From assembly GCF_002018875.1 (NCBI RefSeq), contig NZ_MVOL01000008.1:310001-374000 (forward strand): 64,000 bases of DNA, written 5' to 3'. This document shows, piece by piece, positions 1 to 9,242 of the stretch (positions are counted from its first letter, which is position 1; the number at the start of each line of letters is the position of its first letter). The stretch comes from Pseudomonas sp. MF4836. Lineage in GTDB: Bacteria > Pseudomonadota > Gammaproteobacteria > Pseudomonadales > Pseudomonadaceae. The notes beneath the pieces are model-generated. The model was not told the origin of the DNA and made no database searches. It saw only the letters and a program-made list of their open reading frames with translations. Both the position numbers and the translations under genes were made by a program.

Positions 1-1038
1 AATGTGAGCATGATCATCTTTGCCCTGTTTCTGACGCCTTACTTCGACCCGCCGGTGATGGCCCTGGGCTGGGCCGTATTGGCCGGTGGCCTGGCGCAGT
101 TGCTGTACCAGCTGCCGCACCTGCGCAAGATCGGCATGCTGGTGCTGCCACGGCTGAACCTGCATGACACTGGGGTCTGGCGGGTGATGAAGCAGATGCT
201 GCCGGCGATTCTCGGGGTCTCGGTGAGTCAGATTTCACTGATCATCAACACTATTTTTGCCTCGTTCCTGGTCGCAGGCTCCGTGTCCTGGATGTACTAC
301 GCCGACCGCCTGATGGAGTTGCCGTCCGGTGTGCTGGGGGTGGCATTGGGCACTATTCTGTTGCCGACCCTGGCCAAGACCTACGCCAGCCAGGATCGCC
401 ACGAGTATTCGCGAATTCTCGATTGGGGCTTGCGCCTGTGTTTTGTGCTGGTGCTGCCTTGTGCCCTGGCCCTGGGGATTCTTGCCGAGCCGCTGACGGT
501 TTCGCTGTTCCAGTACGGTGAATTCAGCGCGCTGGATGCCGCCATGACTCAGCGGGCGCTGGTTGCCTACTCTATTGGCCTGCTCGGGATTATTGTGATC
601 AAGGTCCTGGCGCCGGGCTTCTATGCCCAGCAAAACATTCGGACGCCGGTCAAAATCGCGATTTTTACCCTGATCGTCACGCAGTTGCTCAACCTGGTGT
701 TTATCGGTCCCTTGAAGCATGCCGGGCTGGCCCTGGCGATCAGCGGTGGTGCCTGCATCAACGCCGGCTTGCTGTTCTATCAGTTGCGCAAGCAGAAGAT
801 GTTCCAGCCGCAGCCGGGCTGGGGGCTGTTCGCCCTCAAGCTGGTGATCGCGGTGCTGGTGATGTCGGCGGTACTGCTGGGGTTGATGTACGTGATGCCG
901 GCCTGGGACCAGGGGCATATGCTGCAACGCTTTCTGCGCCTTGGGGCGTTGGTGCTGGCCGGGGTGGTGACGTATTTCGGCATGCTGGCGCTGCTGGGCT
1001 TTCGCCTGCGGGACTTCAATCGCAAGGGCTTGAACTGA
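1..1038 (+). CDS. murJ: Lipid II flippase MurJ, C-terminal part (5' end outside window)
   Basis: The reading frame is open from the first base, so the gene starts upstream; about 345 C-terminal residues are visible. The protein is a chain of hydrophobic membrane segments typical of the MurJ/MviN branch of the MOP exporter superfamily, which flips the peptidoglycan precursor lipid II across the inner membrane. Recognisable features are the conserved PSGVLGVALGTILLPTL-type helix near residue 110 and the ALVAYSIGLLG helix further on. It lies directly upstream of ribF, as in other pseudomonads. Function is from family knowledge; the call rests on sequence similarity and context. Confidence 0.93.
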   Translation, partial: NVSMIIFALFLTPYFDPPVMALGWAVLAGGLAQLLYQLPHLRKIGMLVLPRLNLHDTGVWRVMKQMLPAILGVSVSQISLIINTIFASFLVAGSVSWMYYADRLMELPSGVLGVALGTILLPTLAKTYASQDRHEYSRILDWGLRLCFVLVLPCALALGILAEPLTVSLFQYGEFSALDAAMTQRALVAYSIGLLGIIVIKVLAPGFYAQQNIRTPVKIAIFTLIVTQLLNLVFIGPLKHAGLALAISGGACINAGLLFYQLRKQKMFQPQPGWGLFALKLVIAVLVMSAVLLGLMYVMPAWDQGHMLQRFLRLGALVLAGVVTYFGMLALLGFRLRDFNRKGLN

Positions 1039-1133
1039 CGCCTGCCTGGCGTTGAGCCGTGATCGGACCCTGGTTTTATCGGTTCGATCACTTTGGGTGG
1101 TGGTGTTGCCTGTCGCCGACCGCCGGGTGTGGT

Positions 1134-1139
1134 TATAAT
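1134..1139 (+). promoter_or_regulatory. Candidate sigma-70 -10 element for ribF
   Basis: A perfect TATAAT lies 28 bases before the chosen ribF start. No good -35 hexamer is found at 16-18 bases, so this is only a candidate. If used, transcription would begin near 1146, leaving no room for a ribosome-binding site before the in-frame ATG at 1150 and favouring the ATG at 1168. Confidence 0.4.
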
Positions 1140-1167
1140 CGACCACTTTATGAGCAAGAAGCGCGTT

Positions 1168-2112
1168 ATGCAGCTGGTTCGAGGTCTCCACAACCTGCGC
1201 CCCCAGCATCGGGGCTGTGTCGCCACTATTGGCAACTTTGACGGTGTTCACCGTGGCCACCAGGCTATCCTGGGCCGGCTGCGTGAGCGCGCGCTCGAGT
1301 TGGGCGTGCCCAGCTGCGTGGTGATTTTCGAGCCGCAGCCCCGCGAGTTCTTTGCGCCGGACACCGCTCCAGCGCGCCTGGCACGCCTGCGTGACAAGTT
1401 GCAGCTGCTGGCTGACGAGGGCGTCGACCGCGTGTTGTGCCTGGCATTCAATCAGCGCCTCAGCAAGCTCGGCGCCAGTGAATTCGTCGATACCATTCTG
1501 GTGGATGGCCTGGGAGTGCAGCATCTGGAAGTCGGCGACGACTTCCGTTTTGGCTGCGACCGGGTAGGGGATTTCGATTTCCTGCAACAGGCCGGGAGCG
1601 CCCGGGGGTTTACCGTCGAAGCGGCGCAGACCGTGGAACTGGACGGTTTACGTGTCAGCAGCACCCAGGTCCGTAACGCCCTGGCCGCGGCTGATTTTGA
1701 GTTGGCCGAGCGTTTGCTGGGTCGCCCGTTCCGTATTGCCGGACGGGTTCTGCACGGTCAGAAGCTGGCGCGCCAATTGGGTACGCCTACCGCCAATGTG
1801 CAGCTCAAGCGCCGTCGCGTGCCGCTTTCCGGGGTGTACCTGGTGAGTGTCGAAATCGACGGCCAGCCTTGGCCCGGCGTCGCCAATATCGGCGTTCGGC
1901 CTACGGTTGCAGGTGATGGCAAGGCCCACCTGGAAGTCCATCTTTTAGATTTTGCCGGCGATTTGTATGACCGGCGTTTGACGGTGGTTTTCCACCACAA
2001 GCTGCGTGAAGAGCAGCGTTTCGCCTCTCTGGAGGCGTTGAAGACGGCGATCAATGCGGATGTTGCCGCCGCCCGTGCCCAAGTTGCACGTATCCATAGC
2101 GCCAATCGCTAA
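1168..2112 (+). CDS. ribF: Bifunctional riboflavin kinase / FAD synthetase RibF
   Basis: The 314-residue product makes FMN from riboflavin and then FAD from FMN, using ATP, in the cytoplasm. The N-terminal nucleotidyltransferase domain shows the motif GNFDGVHRGHQ at residues 22-32. The C-terminal kinase domain, from about residue 185, has GTPTANV near residue 205. An upstream in-frame ATG (1150) and a longer open frame exist, but the family begins MQLVRGLHNLRP, so 1168 is chosen. It ends 13 bases before ileS and is probably co-transcribed with ileS, lspA, fkpB and perhaps ispH. Confidence 0.96.
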   Translation: MQLVRGLHNLRPQHRGCVATIGNFDGVHRGHQAILGRLRERALELGVPSCVVIFEPQPREFFAPDTAPARLARLRDKLQLLADEGVDRVLCLAFNQRLSKLGASEFVDTILVDGLGVQHLEVGDDFRFGCDRVGDFDFLQQAGSARGFTVEAAQTVELDGLRVSSTQVRNALAAADFELAERLLGRPFRIAGRVLHGQKLARQLGTPTANVQLKRRRVPLSGVYLVSVEIDGQPWPGVANIGVRPTVAGDGKAHLEVHLLDFAGDLYDRRLTVVFHHKLREEQRFASLEALKTAINADVAAARAQVARIHSANR

Positions 2113-2125
2113 TGAAGAGCCTTAA

Positions 2126-4957
2126 ATGACCGACTATAAAGCCACGCTAAACCTTCCGGACACCGCCTTCCCAATGAAGGCCGGCCTGCCTCAGCGCGAA
2201 CCGCAGATTCTGCAGCGCTGGGACAGCATTGGCCTGTACGGTAAGTTGCGCGAGATTGGCAAGGATCGTCCGAAGTTCGTTCTGCACGACGGTCCTCCGT
2301 ATGCCAACGGCACGATTCACATCGGTCATGCGCTGAACAAGATTCTGAAAGACATGATCATCCGCTCGAAGACCCTGGCGGGTTTCGACGCACCTTATGT
2401 TCCGGGTTGGGACTGCCACGGCCTGCCGATCGAACACAAGGTTGAAGTGACTCACGGCAAGAACCTGGGCGCGGATAAAACCCGCGAACTGTGCCGTGCC
2501 TACGCCACCGAGCAGATCGAAGGCCAGAAGTCCGAATTCATCCGTCTGGGCGTGCTGGGCGATTTCGCCAACCCTTACAAGACCATGAACTTCAAGAACG
2601 AGGCCGGTGAAATCCGTGCCTTGGCCGAAATCGTCAAGGGCGGTTTCGTGTTCAAGGGCCTCAAGCCCGTGAACTGGTGCTTCGACTGCGGTTCGGCCCT
2701 GGCTGAAGCGGAAGTCGAGTACGAAGACAAAAAGTCCTCGACCATCGACGTCGCCTTCCCGATCGCCGACGCCGACAAGCTGGCCGAAGCCTTTGGCCTG
2801 GCGACCCTGGCCAAACCGGCCTCGATCGTGATCTGGACCACGACCCCCTGGACCATCCCGGCCAACCAGGCGCTCAACGTGCACCCGGAATTCACCTACG
2901 CCCTGGTGGACGTCGGTGACAAGCTGCTGGTGCTGGCTGAAGAGTTGGTCGAGTCGTGTCTGGCACGTTACAACCTGCAAGGCTCGGTGATTGCCACCAC
3001 TACCGGCTCGGCACTGGAACTGATCAACTTCCGCCACCCGTTCTACGACCGCCTGTCGCCGGTGTACCTGGCCGAGTACGTCGAACTGGGCGCCGGCACC
3101 GGCGTGGTTCACTCCGCGCCTGCCTACGGCGTGGACGACTTCGTGACCTGCAAAGCCTACGGCATGGTCAACGACGACATCCTCAATCCGGTGCAGAGCA
3201 ACGGCGTCTACGTGCCGTCCCTGGAGTTCTTCGGTGGCCAGTTCATCTGGAAAGCCAACCCGGCGATCGTCGAGAAACTCTCGGAAGTCGGCGCGCTGAT
3301 GCACACCGAAACCATCGTCCACAGCTACATGCACTGCTGGCGCCACAAGACTCCGCTGATCTACCGCGCCACCGCGCAATGGTTTATCGGCATGGACAAG
3401 GAACCGACCAGCGGCGAAACCCTGCGCAAGCGTGCCCTTGAGGCCATCGAAGAGACGCAGTTCGTGCCGGCCTGGGGCCAGGCGCGCCTGCACTCGATGA
3501 TCGCCAACCGTCCGGACTGGTGCATCTCCCGCCAGCGCAACTGGGGCGTGCCGATCCCGTTCTTCCTGAACAAGGAAAGCGGTGAGCTGCACCCACGTAC
3601 CGTCGAGCTGATGGAAGTCGTGGCCCAGCGCGTTGAAGAAGAGGGCATCGAAGCCTGGTTCAAGCTGGACGCCGCCGAGCTGCTGGGCGACGAAGCGCCG
3701 CTGTACGACAAGATCAGCGACACCCTCGACGTCTGGTTCGACTCGGGCACCACCCATTGGCACGTACTGCGCGGCTCGCACCCGATGGGCCACGACACCG
3801 GCCCGCGTGCCGACCTGTACCTGGAAGGCTCGGACCAACACCGTGGCTGGTTCCACTCGTCGTTGCTGACCGGTTGCGCCATCGACGGCCACGCGCCGTA
3901 TCGCGAGCTGCTGACCCACGGTTTCACCGTGGATGAAAGCGGTCGCAAGATGTCCAAGTCCCTGGGCAACGTGATCGCGCCGCAGAAAGTCAATGACACA
4001 CTGGGCGCCGACATCATGCGCCTGTGGGTGGCCTCCACCGACTACTCCGGCGAGATCGCGGTTTCCGAGCAGATCCTGCAGCGCAGTGCCGACGCCTACC
4101 GGCGGATCCGCAACACCGCGCGCTTCATGCTGTCGAACCTGACCGGCTTCAATCCGGCCACCGACATCCTGCCGGCCGAGGACATGCTTGCCCTGGACCG
4201 TTGGGCCGTGGACCGCACCCTGTTGCTGCAGCGCGAGCTGGAGCTGCATTACGGCGAATACCGCTTCTGGAACGTGTACTCGAAGATCCACAACTTCTGC
4301 GTGCAGGAGCTGGGCGGTTTCTACCTCGACATCATCAAGGACCGCCAGTACACCACCGGCGCCAACAGCAAGGCACGCCGCTCGGCGCAGACCGCGCTGT
4401 ATCACATCTCCGAAGCGCTGGTGCGCTGGATCGCACCGATCCTGGCCTTCACCGCCGACGAGCTGTGGGAGTACCTGCCGGGCGAGCGCAACGAATCGGT
4501 CATGCTCAACACCTGGTACGAAGGCCTGAGCGAATTGCCAGCCGACTTCGAACTGGGCCGCGAGTACTGGGAAGGCGTGATGGCCGTCAAGGTCGCCGTG
4601 AACAAGGAACTGGAGAACCAGCGTGCAGCCAAGGCCGTCGGTGGCAACCTGCAGGCCGAAGTCACCCTGTATGGCGAGGACGGCCTGACCACTGACCTGG
4701 GCAAACTGAGCAACGAACTGCGCTTCGTGTTGATCACCTCGACCGCCAGCCTGGCACCTTTCGCCCAGGCTCCGGCTGATGCGGTGGCCACCGAAGTACC
4801 TGGCCTGAAACTCAAGGTGGTCAAGTCGGCCTTCGCCAAGTGCGCCCGTTGCTGGCACTGCCGTGAAGACGTCGGCGTGAACCCTGAGCACCCGGAAATC
4901 TGCGGTCGCTGCGTCGACAACATCAGCGGTGCTGGCGAGGTTCGTCACTATGCCTAA
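2126..4957 (+). CDS. ileS: Isoleucyl-tRNA synthetase
   Basis: The 943-residue class I aminoacyl-tRNA synthetase charges tRNA-Ile. The HIGH signature is at residues 65-68 and KMSKS begins at residue 608. The editing (CP1) domain lies between them, including the TTTPWTIPAN segment. The C-terminus has a zinc knuckle of two Cys pairs (CARCWHC ... CGRC). This is the usual length for the eubacterial type found in Gram-negative bacteria. Its stop overlaps the lspA start by 8 bases, which suggests coupled translation. The association of ileS with lspA is widespread. Confidence 0.98.
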   Translation: MTDYKATLNLPDTAFPMKAGLPQREPQILQRWDSIGLYGKLREIGKDRPKFVLHDGPPYANGTIHIGHALNKILKDMIIRSKTLAGFDAPYVPGWDCHGLPIEHKVEVTHGKNLGADKTRELCRAYATEQIEGQKSEFIRLGVLGDFANPYKTMNFKNEAGEIRALAEIVKGGFVFKGLKPVNWCFDCGSALAEAEVEYEDKKSSTIDVAFPIADADKLAEAFGLATLAKPASIVIWTTTPWTIPANQALNVHPEFTYALVDVGDKLLVLAEELVESCLARYNLQGSVIATTTGSALELINFRHPFYDRLSPVYLAEYVELGAGTGVVHSAPAYGVDDFVTCKAYGMVNDDILNPVQSNGVYVPSLEFFGGQFIWKANPAIVEKLSEVGALMHTETIVHSYMHCWRHKTPLIYRATAQWFIGMDKEPTSGETLRKRALEAIEETQFVPAWGQARLHSMIANRPDWCISRQRNWGVPIPFFLNKESGELHPRTVELMEVVAQRVEEEGIEAWFKLDAAELLGDEAPLYDKISDTLDVWFDSGTTHWHVLRGSHPMGHDTGPRADLYLEGSDQHRGWFHSSLLTGCAIDGHAPYRELLTHGFTVDESGRKMSKSLGNVIAPQKVNDTLGADIMRLWVASTDYSGEIAVSEQILQRSADAYRRIRNTARFMLSNLTGFNPATDILPAEDMLALDRWAVDRTLLLQRELELHYGEYRFWNVYSKIHNFCVQELGGFYLDIIKDRQYTTGANSKARRSAQTALYHISEALVRWIAPILAFTADELWEYLPGERNESVMLNTWYEGLSELPADFELGREYWEGVMAVKVAVNKELENQRAAKAVGGNLQAEVTLYGEDGLTTDLGKLSNELRFVLITSTASLAPFAQAPADAVATEVPGLKLKVVKSAFAKCARCWHCREDVGVNPEHPEICGRCVDNISGAGEVRHYA

Positions 4958-5462
4958 CGCCGCGGGCCGTTTCGGCCGTCTGGGCTGGCTGTGGTTGAGC
5001 CTGCTGGTCCTGGTCATTGACCAGGCCAGCAAGTTCCACTTCGAAAGCTCATTGTCGATGTACCAGCAGATCGTGGTGATCCCGGATTACTTCAGCTGGA
5101 CCCTGGCCTACAACACCGGTGCGGCCTTCAGCTTCCTGGCTGACAGCTCCGGCTGGCAGCGCTGGCTGTTCGCCCTGATCGCGGTAGTGGTCAGTGCGGT
5201 GCTGGTGGTCTGGCTCAAGCGTCTGGGGCGTAATGAAACCTGGCTGGCCGTGGCCCTGGCGCTGGTACTCGGCGGCGCCCTGGGTAACCTCTACGACCGC
5301 ATTGCCCTGGGCCATGTGATCGATTTCATCCTGGTGCATTGGCAAAATCGCTGGTATTTCCCAGCGTTCAACTTTGCCGACAGCGCCATCAGCGTCGGTG
5401 CAGTGATGCTTGCGCTGGATATGTTCAAAGGCAAGAAGACCGGAGAAGCCGTTCATGACTGA
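4950..5462 (+). CDS. lspA: Lipoprotein signal peptidase (signal peptidase II)
   Basis: The 170-residue inner-membrane aspartyl protease removes signal peptides from diacylglyceryl-modified prolipoproteins. Four hydrophobic segments are visible. The two catalytic Asp motifs are present: NLYDR and FNFADSAI. The start ATG at 4950 lies inside the end of ileS and gives the usual MPNAAGRFGRLGWLWL N-terminus; the longer open frame upstream is ileS sequence. It also overlaps fkpB by 8 bases, so the three genes look like one translationally coupled unit. Confidence 0.97.
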   Translation: MPNAAGRFGRLGWLWLSLLVLVIDQASKFHFESSLSMYQQIVVIPDYFSWTLAYNTGAAFSFLADSSGWQRWLFALIAVVVSAVLVVWLKRLGRNETWLAVALALVLGGALGNLYDRIALGHVIDFILVHWQNRWYFPAFNFADSAISVGAVMLALDMFKGKKTGEAVHD

Positions 5463-5907
5463 GCAGGTATTGGCTGAACAACGCATTGGCCAGAACACGG
5501 AAGTCACTTTGCATTTCGCATTGCGCCTGGAGAATGGCGATACGGTAGACAGCACCTTCGACAAGGCCCCGGCGACCTTCAAGGTCGGCGACGGCAACCT
5601 GCTGCCAGGTTTCGAAGCGGCGTTGTTCGGTTTCAAGGCGGGCGACAAGCGGACTCTGGCGATCGAGCCGGAAAACGCTTTCGGTCAGCCGAACCCGCAG
5701 AATGTGCAGATCATCCCGCGCTCGCAGTTCCAGGATATGGAGCTGTCTGAAGGGCTGCTGGTGATTTTCAACGATGCGGCGAATACCGAGCTGCCCGGCG
5801 TGGTCAAAGCTTTCGATGACACTGAGGTGACCATCGACTTCAACCACCCGCTGGCGGGCAAGACCTTGACCTTTGATGTCGAGATCATCGACGTCAAGGC
5901 GCTTTAA
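5455..5907 (+). CDS. fkpB: FKBP-type peptidyl-prolyl cis-trans isomerase (SlpA/FkpB type)
   Basis: The 150-residue protein has the SlyD/SlpA layout. Two FKBP halves (for example FKVGDGNLLPGFEAAL and GKTLTFDVEIIDVKAL) flank an inserted chaperone flap. No signal peptide is seen, so it should act in the cytoplasm on proline isomerisation or folding. It starts at ATG 5455, inside the end of lspA, and is followed by a strong hairpin at 5913-5961. The lspA-fkpB-ispH order is common in gamma-proteobacteria. Confidence 0.94.
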   Translation: MTEQVLAEQRIGQNTEVTLHFALRLENGDTVDSTFDKAPATFKVGDGNLLPGFEAALFGFKAGDKRTLAIEPENAFGQPNPQNVQIIPRSQFQDMELSEGLLVIFNDAANTELPGVVKAFDDTEVTIDFNHPLAGKTLTFDVEIIDVKAL

Positions 5908-5912
5908 ACGTA

Positions 5913-5961
5913 ATCCCCGGCAAGCGGACGCCTATGCTTTAGGCGCCCGCTTGCCGGGGAT
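5913..5961 (+). terminator. Long inverted repeat between fkpB and ispH, possible terminator or attenuator
   Basis: The left arm ATCCCCGGCAAGCGGACGCCT would need a slightly different copy of itself to pair perfectly; the right arm gives about 20 of 21 base pairs around a seven-base loop. No T-run follows on the plus strand, so it is not a classical intrinsic terminator. It may act as an RNA-stabilising or attenuating hairpin between fkpB and ispH, or be a repeat-family element. Function is not proven. Confidence 0.5.
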
Positions 5962-6016
5962 TCATCGCTACAGTGGCAACGATCTAACTTCTTGCGCGCA
6001 AGACACGAGGCACAGC

Positions 6017-6964
6017 ATGCAAATCAAACTCGCCAACCCCCGTGGCTTCTGCGCCGGCGTGGACCGCGCGATCGAAATCGTCAATCGTGCCCTGGAGGTC
6101 TTCGGACCGCCGATCTACGTTCGTCATGAAGTGGTGCACAACAAATTTGTCGTCGAAGATCTGCGTGCTCGCGGCGCGATCTTTGTCGAAGAGCTGGAAC
6201 AGGTTCCGGACGACGTCATTGTGATCTTCAGTGCCCACGGTGTTTCCCAGGCCGTGCGCACCGAAGCTGCCGGCCGTGGCCTCAAGGTGTTCGATGCCAC
6301 GTGTCCGTTGGTGACCAAGGTGCATATCGAGGTCGCGCGCTACAGCCGCGACGGCCGTGAGTGCATCCTGATCGGCCACGCCGGGCACCCGGAAGTCGAG
6401 GGCACCATGGGCCAGTACGACGCCAGCAATGGCGGCGCGATCTACCTGGTCGAAGACGAGAAGGACGTCGCCGCCCTGCAGGTGCGCAACCCCGAGAAAC
6501 TGGCCTTCGTGACCCAGACCACCCTGTCCATGGACGACACCAGCCGGGTGATCGACGCGCTGCGTACGCGCTTTCCGGCCATTGGTGGCCCGCGCAAGGA
6601 CGACATCTGCTACGCCACGCAAAACCGCCAGGATGCGGTCAAGCAACTGGCGAACGAGTGCGATGTGGTGTTGGTGGTGGGCAGCCCCAACAGTTCCAAT
6701 TCCAACCGCCTGCGTGAGCTGGCTGAGCGCATGGCCACCCCGGCCTACCTGATCGACGGTGCCGAAGACATGCAGCGCAGCTGGTTCGACGGTGTCGAGC
6801 GGATCGGCATCACCGCCGGTGCATCGGCCCCGGAAGTGCTGGTACGGGGCGTGATCCAGCAGTTGCAGGCCTGGGGCGCCACCGGTGCCGATGAATTGGC
6901 CGGCCGCGAGGAGAACATCACGTTCTCCATGCCCAAGGAACTGCGGGTTCGCTCGCTGCTCTGA
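6017..6964 (+). CDS. ispH: 4-hydroxy-3-methylbut-2-enyl diphosphate reductase
   Basis: The 315-residue [4Fe-4S] enzyme performs the last step of the MEP isoprenoid pathway, forming IPP and DMAPP. The three cluster cysteines lie in GFCAGVDRA (near residue 12), DATCPLV and DICYATQNRQ. The family start MQIKLANPRGFCAGV fixes the ATG at 6017. The gene is convergent with fimT, with no bases between the stop codons. In P. aeruginosa ispH (lytB) also borders the pilus cluster. Confidence 0.97.
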   Translation: MQIKLANPRGFCAGVDRAIEIVNRALEVFGPPIYVRHEVVHNKFVVEDLRARGAIFVEELEQVPDDVIVIFSAHGVSQAVRTEAAGRGLKVFDATCPLVTKVHIEVARYSRDGRECILIGHAGHPEVEGTMGQYDASNGGAIYLVEDEKDVAALQVRNPEKLAFVTQTTLSMDDTSRVIDALRTRFPAIGGPRKDDICYATQNRQDAVKQLANECDVVLVVGSPNSSNSNRLRELAERMATPAYLIDGAEDMQRSWFDGVERIGITAGASAPEVLVRGVIQQLQAWGATGADELAGREENITFSMPKELRVRSLL

Positions 6965-7489
6965 TCAGTCGCTGCCTGCGCACACGGCCTGTCCGGCCTG
7001 TTCGCTGCGCAGGCTGACTCGCCCGGTTCGGGCCAGCACCACCTGATACTGGCTGGTCGATTGCTCGCTGGCACAGATATGCAGAGTGCCGGCCTGGAAG
7101 GCTCCGCTGGGTAACAGTGGCTGGCCCAGGCTGCTGAAACGCACGAAACTCTTCACCGGGCGATTGCCCACCACCACGACCTTTCCTCCCGCCAGGTGCT
7201 CCACCAGCACCGGGTTGTCGCTGTCCTGCGGCCCTCGGCCACTGACATCCAGGATGATCCGCCAGCCCTGCCCCCAGTCGTCGTCCTGTGCCTGAATCAC
7301 CGTCGTGGTATGACGCAGGATGGCCTCGCTGCGGGCTTGGCGCAGGCCGCTGGCGAGCCCTTGAGCCATCTCCTGTTGGCGGTTCGAGATCAACAACTGG
7401 CCCAATGACGCGGCGCCAAACTGCAGCAGCATGCCGAGCAGTGCCAGCGCCGCCAGCAGCTCCATCAAACTGAAACCTCTTTGATCCAT
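6965..7489 (-). CDS. fimT: FimT/GspH-like type IV pseudopilin
   Basis: The 174-residue protein has a short prepilin leader cleaved after MDQRG, before a phenylalanine and a hydrophobic helix with Glu at mature position 5 (FSLMELLA). The rest matches the FimT/GspH pseudopilin fold, with Cys residues near the C-terminus (LHICASEQ, AVCAGSD). Such proteins are minor pilins; some FimT homologues bind DNA for uptake, but this cannot be told here. It is transcribed opposite to the fimU-pilE cluster and is convergent with ispH. Confidence 0.85.
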   Translation of the reverse strand: MDQRGFSLMELLAALALLGMLLQFGAASLGQLLISNRQQEMAQGLASGLRQARSEAILRHTTTVIQAQDDDWGQGWRIILDVSGRGPQDSDNPVLVEHLAGGKVVVVGNRPVKSFVRFSSLGQPLLPSGAFQAGTLHICASEQSTSQYQVVLARTGRVSLRSEQAGQAVCAGSD

Positions 7490-7621
7490 GGGTTTTCCCT
7501 CCTTGGAAAGGTGAATGCCAACGCTATCCGTGCGCGAGCATTGAGCAAAACGGCAAACAGCCGGTCTATGAGTGTTCGAGGTTGTAGCCCGTTATAGCCG
7601 AAGGCGTTTGCAGGACAGGCA

Positions 7622-8095
7622 ATGAATTTGCGTACAAAGGGTTTCACCCTGATCGAGATGTTGGTGACCCTGGCCATTGGTGGGCTGTTGTTGACCTTGA
7701 TCCTTCCGGCATTCAGCCAATCGTTGCAGCGCAGCCAGGCCGACAGCGAGCTCAATGAATTACTGCGAGCCCTCAATTACGCGCGTTTCGAGGCCATTGA
7801 GCGCGGTATTACCACCCACCTCCGGCCCATGGATGATTCGCGGCAATGGGCGGCTGCCCTCGGCGTGTATGACGGCGCAGCGCCCCAGGCGAATGTATTG
7901 CGGGTTGTTCCCGCGCTCTCTCGGGGTGCGATTCTGGCGCTACCCTCAGGCATCGATGCTGTGGCTTTCAGTCCGCTTGGGGGGCTGGCTGGGGCAGATC
8001 GACCGTTGCTGATCCGCTATGAACGCGGGGCGCTGCAGCGCTCGATCAGCGTCTGCCTCAATGGACGGATTATTTTTGCAGGGAGCTGCCAATGA
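7622..8095 (+). CDS. fimU: Minor pseudopilin FimU (GspH family)
   Basis: The 157-residue product has the prepilin leader MNLRTKG followed by FTLIEML, so Glu5 is present, and a GspH-type domain. It is first in an overlapping run with pilV, pilW and pilX. Minor pilins of this set form a tip complex that primes pilus assembly. A GGACAGG-like ribosome site precedes the ATG. It diverges from fimT across a 132-base gap that must hold both promoters; I see no sigma-54 site there. Confidence 0.85.
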   Translation: MNLRTKGFTLIEMLVTLAIGGLLLTLILPAFSQSLQRSQADSELNELLRALNYARFEAIERGITTHLRPMDDSRQWAAALGVYDGAAPQANVLRVVPALSRGAILALPSGIDAVAFSPLGGLAGADRPLLIRYERGALQRSISVCLNGRIIFAGSCQ

Positions 8096-8535
8096 CTGAC
8101 AGGCGCGGGCAACGCGGCATGAGCCTGATCGAAGTGCTGGTTGCGCTGTTGATTCTGGGCGTGGGGCTGCTGGGAGCGGCAGCGGTCCAACTCAAGGCGC
8201 TGAAGTACACCGACAGTGCACGGATGGCCAGCCAGGCCAGCTTTGTGGCTTACGACATGCTGGACCGGATTCGCGCCAATGCCGGCGCCGACTACAGCGT
8301 GCCGACGCCGGCCGCGGGTAACCTGGAGCAGGCCCGGGATCAGGATCTCTATGACTTCGCGAGCAATATCGCCAGTTTTGGCGGGCCGACGGCCACTGGC
8401 AGCATCAGCGTAAACCAGCGGCTGTACACCATCACCGTGACCTGGGATGACACCCGCGCGGGCGGTGCTGCCGAGGCGCAACGCAGCTTCGTCCTGAGCA
8501 GCCGAGTCGCGGTCGACGAGCCTGGTCAGCCATGA
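8092..8535 (+). CDS. pilV: Minor pseudopilin PilV
   Basis: The 147-residue protein begins with a prepilin leader ending in Gly, then MSLIEVLVALLILGVGLLGAA, the signature of PilV/GspI-type pilins. The start codon overlaps the fimU stop in the ATGA pattern, indicating translational coupling. It should be processed by PilD and join the minor-pilin tip complex with FimU, PilW, PilX and PilE. Confidence 0.88.
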   Translation: MTDRRGQRGMSLIEVLVALLILGVGLLGAAAVQLKALKYTDSARMASQASFVAYDMLDRIRANAGADYSVPTPAAGNLEQARDQDLYDFASNIASFGGPTATGSISVNQRLYTITVTWDDTRAGGAAEAQRSFVLSSRVAVDEPGQP

Positions 8536-9242
8536 AGGGGCCGATGCGCGGCTTCGGCCTGATCGAAATGATGCTGGCCCTGGCCTTGAGCCTGGTGGTG
8601 GTGCTGGGTGTGACACGGATTTTCATTTCGGCCAAGAACACCTACCTCAGCCAGAACGCCGCGGCGACCCTGCAGGAGGATGGGCGTTTTGTCCTGAGCA
8701 AGCTGATGCAGGAGGTGCGTATGGTCGGGATGTTCGGATGCCTGGCAACGGTGGTTGATGCCAGTGCGGCTGGGGACTTTACCGCCAATGCGGCGACTCC
8801 GGTGCGCTGGGACAATGCCAGTCGGCGCCTGACTTTAGTCACCGCTGACGTTGGCCTGGATGGTGGGGTGCCGACCTGGACGGTGCTGTCCGACTGCCGT
8901 GACACCTCCACCGCGTACAGCGGAGCCCGGGTCGCGGGAGTGGGGCAGCAGGCGTTTGCGATCCGTCGACTGTCCTACCGCCTGGACAACCGTCAGATGG
9001 TGATGGGCAGCGGTACCGGCAACGATCAGGCGGTACTGGTGAGCGATGTCGAAGCGTTCGAGGTCAGCTTTGGCATGGCCCGTTCGGCGTCGGACACGGG
9101 CGCTTCCCGCTACAGCCCCAACCCCGAAGACCCGCAGTTGATTCGCAGTGTGCGCCTGAGCCTGACCCTGGCTGATCCTTTGCAGCGGGTTGCTAGCCAG
9201 ACGTTCACCGTGGTGGCTGCCTTGCGCAACCGGCTGCGGTGA
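8532..9242 (+). CDS. pilW: Minor pseudopilin PilW
   Basis: The 236-residue protein has the leader MKGPMRG followed by FGLIEMMLAL, which keeps Glu5, and the longer globular region typical of PilW/GspJ. Its start overlaps the pilV stop (ATGA) and its stop overlaps the pilX start. It is inferred to be a membrane-anchored minor pilin of the type IVa system. Confidence 0.88.
   Translation: MKGPMRGFGLIEMMLALALSLVVVLGVTRIFISAKNTYLSQNAAATLQEDGRFVLSKLMQEVRMVGMFGCLATVVDASAAGDFTANAATPVRWDNASRRLTLVTADVGLDGGVPTWTVLSDCRDTSTAYSGARVAGVGQQAFAIRRLSYRLDNRQMVMGSGTGNDQAVLVSDVEAFEVSFGMARSASDTGASRYSPNPEDPQLIRSVRLSLTLADPLQRVASQTFTVVAALRNRLR

Noticed and set aside
1093..1167. An upstream extension of ribF
   Set aside because: It overlaps a perfect -10 hexamer, and the family starts at the ATG at 1168.
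2147..5032. A 961-codon open frame antisense to ileS
   Set aside because: It has no recognisable domain, mirrors the third-position GC bias of ileS, and ileS is certain.
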